From the NCBI GenBank assembly GCA_900549215.1, contig URNJ01000073.1, positions 1 through 8,230 on the forward strand: a stretch of 8,230 nucleotides of DNA, in the 5' to 3' direction. This document shows positions 5,516-8,230 of the stretch, piece after piece. How positions within the stretch are numbered: the first letter of the stretch is position 1; each line of letters begins with the position of its first letter. This DNA is from an uncultured Collinsella sp. Its GTDB lineage: Bacteria; Actinomycetota; Coriobacteriia; Coriobacteriales; Coriobacteriaceae. The notes below the pieces were generated by a model. That model ran no database searches, was not told the origin of the DNA, and worked only from the letters and a program-made list of their open reading frames with translations. The translations under genes were made by a program, and so were the position numbers.

Positions 5516-7699
5516 TTAGAACCAGAGAAAGTCGCTGCGGGTGACGGTGGCGCCGATGGCGAAGGGCATGCAGGCGATGACCGGATACAGGTAGCGCATG
5601 TAGGTCGAGCCGTTGCACGGGCCAATCAGGCACACGGCGAGCACGCCCAACAGCGGCACCCAGATCGCCAGCGCACGCCATGAATGACGACGCAGCAGGT
5701 AGACCACCACGGCGATCATGATCCACACATAGGTGGCCGAGCTCATGGTGAGCGAAATAAACGGGATGCGCTGCACCGCCACACGGTACAGATTGATCAG
5801 GTGGTCGCACCAGCGCACAACCTTGCTGTTAACCGGATGGAAGTCGAAGTACTTGAGGTTATCGGGCTTTGCCATAATCTCGGCACTGCGCGCCGTGCTG
5901 TAGACCCACGCATCGCGGGCACTCGGATAAAAGTAGCCGTAGTAGTTATTGATGAGCGCCGAGATATAGCACTCGGGATCCTTTTTGAACATCTGGGCCC
6001 AAACCTCAAAATAGGCCTTGATGTCCTCCTGCGAGGCGTACTCGTTAAAGCAATTTTTGACGGCGTCCGACTTATCCGGGTTGTAACGGCGCCCCAGATT
6101 CTCGTACTTGAGCACACGGTCGATCACGGCACGCTCTTCGTCGGTCACCGAACCGTCGCAAGGAGCCTCCACGATGGTGCCGTCCTCCTTAACCGTAGGG
6201 TTGACGCCCGAGTTGAGGCCGTCGTGCTTTTGGACGAAACGAGCTGTCTGCTGAAACGGAATCGAGAGGATTTCGCGCTTGGAGCCGGGCGTAATGTCGT
6301 GCGCCGGCATAAACACCTTGGTGAAGTACATGTTAGAGGCAAGGCAGAGCGCGAGCACCGCGAGGACACCGACCCAGCGGAAGCGCGGGATGGCGCATGA
6401 GACCGCGGTGCCCGTCTGCTTAGCCGCACGACGAGCAACATGCGCGTCCCATACGCAAAACGCCGCCGCGATTACGCATGCCGCCAGGGGAAACACCAGG
6501 CCGCCGTTGCGCAGAAACGTGGAACCCATGGCGCCCAGAGCGAGCAGCAGCCAGTCGTGGCGCGCAAAGAGCACGGGGGCTTTCTCGCCCGCTCGCTCGA
6601 CATTGGCATCGCGACGGGGCAGGCCGCAGGCCACGAGCTTGACGGTCTGTACCAGCAGCACCAAGAACGCATCGGCAAAGAGCACGTCTTTGGTGAGCAA
6701 CGCCGCGTAGTTAGAGAACATCGGCATAAACGCGAAGAACAGCAGGATCGCACCGCGAACCGGCAGGCTCACGCCCAGTTTGCGCAGCGACGAAATGGAA
6801 TAGGCCATGCAGGCAGCCGTGATGACAAATTGAGCGCAGGTATAGATGGCAAGACCTGCGTTGCCGCTGTTGAACAGTGAAAGCCCCAGCTGGACGCACG
6901 AACCGATGATAGCCGTGTGCGCCACGGGGTGATGCCCGTTGAGCAACACATTAGGATTGAGCAGACGCAGGTAGTCACTCGTGCCGTTGGGGTAGTTGAA
7001 CCACTGGCGAATCTGCGCACCCGTATCTCCCATAAAAAGGCCGGGCAGTGAAGCGATGAGTGTGGGCGCCCAGGCGATCATAAGCACCAGGAAGGGCCCG
7101 GCAAAGGGATGGACCGAGAGCACGGCGTGAGTCACACACCATACGCGGCCAAAGTGCGCTTCGGAAAACGGAATGCGCCGAGAGCTCAGCCAATCTAGAC
7201 ACTCAAAGGCAAGGTAGAAGGCAACGACCGCCAAGAGCATCCAGCCCGCGCCGCCAATCCAGGCGCAGATGATGCGGGCTTTGTCGCCAAGGACAATCTC
7301 GGCCGAGTCGGTGAGATCGTAGCTGCGGCCGAACACCATGCAGATGGCGAAGAACAGCGACGGCAGAATGATCGATGGACGCCAGGTGTCGCCACGGCCA
7401 AAGAACACGTAGCGAAACGGCAAGGTGAGCAGGCAGGCAAGTGCAAGCAACATGACCGCGTCGGTATGGCCGGCAAACGAGAGGAGCACCTCGTAGCACA
7501 CGTACAGCATGCCCGAGGCTTTGGGGTCAATCGCCAAGACTGCGTTGCTCGACACCGGGGCGGGATCGATGGAAAACGCCGTGGTCGCCAACAGCGCGAG
7601 CAAAAATGCGATGAGCGTCTGCTTGGCGGGGTAGCGCTTAAACCAGACGATGCGGGCAGCGTCGCGCGCAGCCGTTGTGGAGAGATCGGAATCCTTCAC
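5516..7699 (-). CDS. DUF6020 / GT-C-like polytopic membrane protein, probable glycosyltransferase
   Basis: A 727-residue membrane protein with about 12 predicted membrane segments: five between residues 28 and 220, about four between 262 and 415, one at 442-458 and about three after 650. Features of GT-C enzymes, which use lipid-linked sugars outside the membrane, include an acidic residue in the loop PGLFMGDTGAQ (219-229), GHHPVAHT (255-262) and LLTKDVLFADAF (334-345). A large extracytoplasmic domain lies at about 459-645, with ILSIPFQQTARFV (477-489), a conserved-looking block in proteins I recall as DUF6020. Substrate and acceptor are unknown; envelope polysaccharide or teichoic-acid-like glycan decoration is inference. 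The start is the GTG at 7699. The frame has TGA and TAG stops 21-30 bases upstream and no alternative start between, but the ribosome site (AAAGG, about 11 bases away) is weak. It lies 75 bases after lgt. Confidence 0.85.
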   Translation of the reverse strand: MKDSDLSTTAARDAARIVWFKRYPAKQTLIAFLLALLATTAFSIDPAPVSSNAVLAIDPKASGMLYVCYEVLLSFAGHTDAVMLLALACLLTLPFRYVFFGRGDTWRPSIILPSLFFAICMVFGRSYDLTDSAEIVLGDKARIICAWIGGAGWMLLAVVAFYLAFECLDWLSSRRIPFSEAHFGRVWCVTHAVLSVHPFAGPFLVLMIAWAPTLIASLPGLFMGDTGAQIRQWFNYPNGTSDYLRLLNPNVLLNGHHPVAHTAIIGSCVQLGLSLFNSGNAGLAIYTCAQFVITAACMAYSISSLRKLGVSLPVRGAILLFFAFMPMFSNYAALLTKDVLFADAFLVLLVQTVKLVACGLPRRDANVERAGEKAPVLFARHDWLLLALGAMGSTFLRNGGLVFPLAACVIAAAFCVWDAHVARRAAKQTGTAVSCAIPRFRWVGVLAVLALCLASNMYFTKVFMPAHDITPGSKREILSIPFQQTARFVQKHDGLNSGVNPTVKEDGTIVEAPCDGSVTDEERAVIDRVLKYENLGRRYNPDKSDAVKNCFNEYASQEDIKAYFEVWAQMFKKDPECYISALINNYYGYFYPSARDAWVYSTARSAEIMAKPDNLKYFDFHPVNSKVVRWCDHLINLYRVAVQRIPFISLTMSSATYVWIMIAVVVYLLRRHSWRALAIWVPLLGVLAVCLIGPCNGSTYMRYLYPVIACMPFAIGATVTRSDFLWF

Positions 7700-7739
7700 A
7701 GTCCAAAGAGCCTTTCTAGAAACCTATCAAACTCGGCAA

Positions 7740-7776
7740 AACCACCACAAAGGTGCCTGTCCCCTTTGTGGTGGTT
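7740..7776. repeat. REP-like hairpin overlapping the lgt stop codon
   Basis: Positions 7740-7752 and 7764-7776 are a perfect 13-bp inverted repeat (arms AACCACCACAAAG and CTTTGTGGTGGTT) around the 11-base loop GTGCCTGTCCC. The arm includes two bases of the lgt TAA (7775-7777). On the minus strand the hairpin runs into TTTT, so it may also terminate lgt transcription. Core and orientation match the hairpin at 5481-5514. Elements with GGGGACAGGCACCTTTG-type cores are, from memory, dispersed in many bacterial genomes as REP-like repeats. Confidence 0.7.
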
Positions 7777-8230
7777 AGGCGTCGAGGTAGATGCGCTGGG
7801 GACAGTTGCGGCGACGAGCAAAGATGATGAGCGCCAGGCCCGCAATTACGAGCGGCAGGCTCAGCAGCTGACCCATGGTGATGACGCCGCCCAGCAGATA
7901 GCCCAGCTGCGCATCGGGCACACGCACAAACTCAATCAAAAAGCGAACGATACCGTAGCCCATCACAAACACGCCCATAAACGTGCCTTGGGGCAGTAGC
8001 GGCTTTTTGCGGCTGAGCACCTGCAAGATGCAAAAGAGCACAATGCCCTCAAGAAATGCCTCGTAGAGCTGGGAGGGGTGACGCGGCATATCGCCCGCGG
8101 TGCCGCCAAAGATCACGCCCCAGGGCAGATCGGTCGGCTTGCCCCACAGCTCGCCGTTGACAAAGTTGGCGCAGCGTCCCAGACATAAGGCCAGCGGAGC
8201 ACCGATAACGGCAAGGTCGGCAATGGTCCA
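7775..8230 (-). CDS. lgt: Prolipoprotein diacylglyceryl transferase, C-terminal part (partial)
   Basis: The frame runs in from the right edge and gives 151 residues to the TAA at 7775-7777; the start and the N-terminal part lie outside. Lgt moves diacylglycerol from phosphatidylglycerol to the lipobox cysteine of prolipoproteins in the cytoplasmic membrane. Clear marks are the signature GRCANFVNGELWG, with Ala where Gly is usual before NF, then KPTDLPWGVIFGG, RHPSQLYEAFLEG with the conserved Arg-His and Glu, and RFLIEFVRVPD near the C-terminus, which carries the conserved Arg/Glu pattern of the active site. Membrane helices alternate with these loops. The product ends shortly after the last helix with RRRNCPQRIYLDA. 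The stop codon is part of a REP-like hairpin. Apart from the Ala substitution nothing suggests loss of function. Confidence 0.96.
   Translation of the reverse strand, partial: WTIADLAVIGAPLALCLGRCANFVNGELWGKPTDLPWGVIFGGTAGDMPRHPSQLYEAFLEGIVLFCILQVLSRKKPLLPQGTFMGVFVMGYGIVRFLIEFVRVPDAQLGYLLGGVITMGQLLSLPLVIAGLALIIFARRRNCPQRIYLDA

Overview
The window comes from a moderately GC-rich actinobacterium. The gene families, their sequence style and the strong AGGAGG-type ribosome sites fit the class Coriobacteriia, probably Collinsella or a close gut relative. This assignment rests on recalled family resemblance, not on a search. Except for a short gene tail at the left edge on the plus strand, every gene lies on the minus strand, so transcription runs from right to left.

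In transcription order the window holds: the C-terminal two thirds of prolipoprotein diacylglyceryl transferase (lgt, 7775-8230, start outside the window); a 727-residue polytopic membrane protein of the DUF6020 / GT-C glycosyltransferase-like type (5516-7699); a YebC/PmpR-family protein (4544-5350) with its own promoter and terminator; a three-gene alkaline-shock cluster of amaP (3832-4377), a DUF2273 membrane protein (3462-3839, GTG start overlapping amaP) and an Asp23/Gls24 protein (2902-3417), closed by an intrinsic terminator; a YitT/DUF2179 membrane protein (1675-2697); and a zinc-ribbon multi-pass membrane protein with a Pro/Glu/Ala-rich tail (218-1525). At the left edge the tail of a plus-strand gene (3-95) converges on the zinc-ribbon gene, with a perfect 16-bp hairpin between them.

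Most of these products belong to the cell envelope: lipoprotein maturation (Lgt), a probable lipid-linked sugar or polymer transferase (DUF6020), a membrane-anchored Asp23 stress module, YitT and the zinc-ribbon protein. YebC is the one cytosolic regulator or translation factor. Apart from the tight amaP-DUF2273-asp23 operon the genes look like separate short units.

The most interesting non-coding signal is a set of hairpins that share a CCTG(T/A)CCCC-like core on the plus strand and sit directly at the stop codons of lgt and the DUF6020 gene, with a degenerate third candidate after the zinc-ribbon gene. They look like a dispersed REP-type repeat. A second notable point is that the U-tract of the yebC terminator runs straight into a perfect TATAAT box for the alkaline-shock operon. 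I found no CRISPR array, tRNA or rRNA gene, intact insertion sequence, or convincing new defence system.
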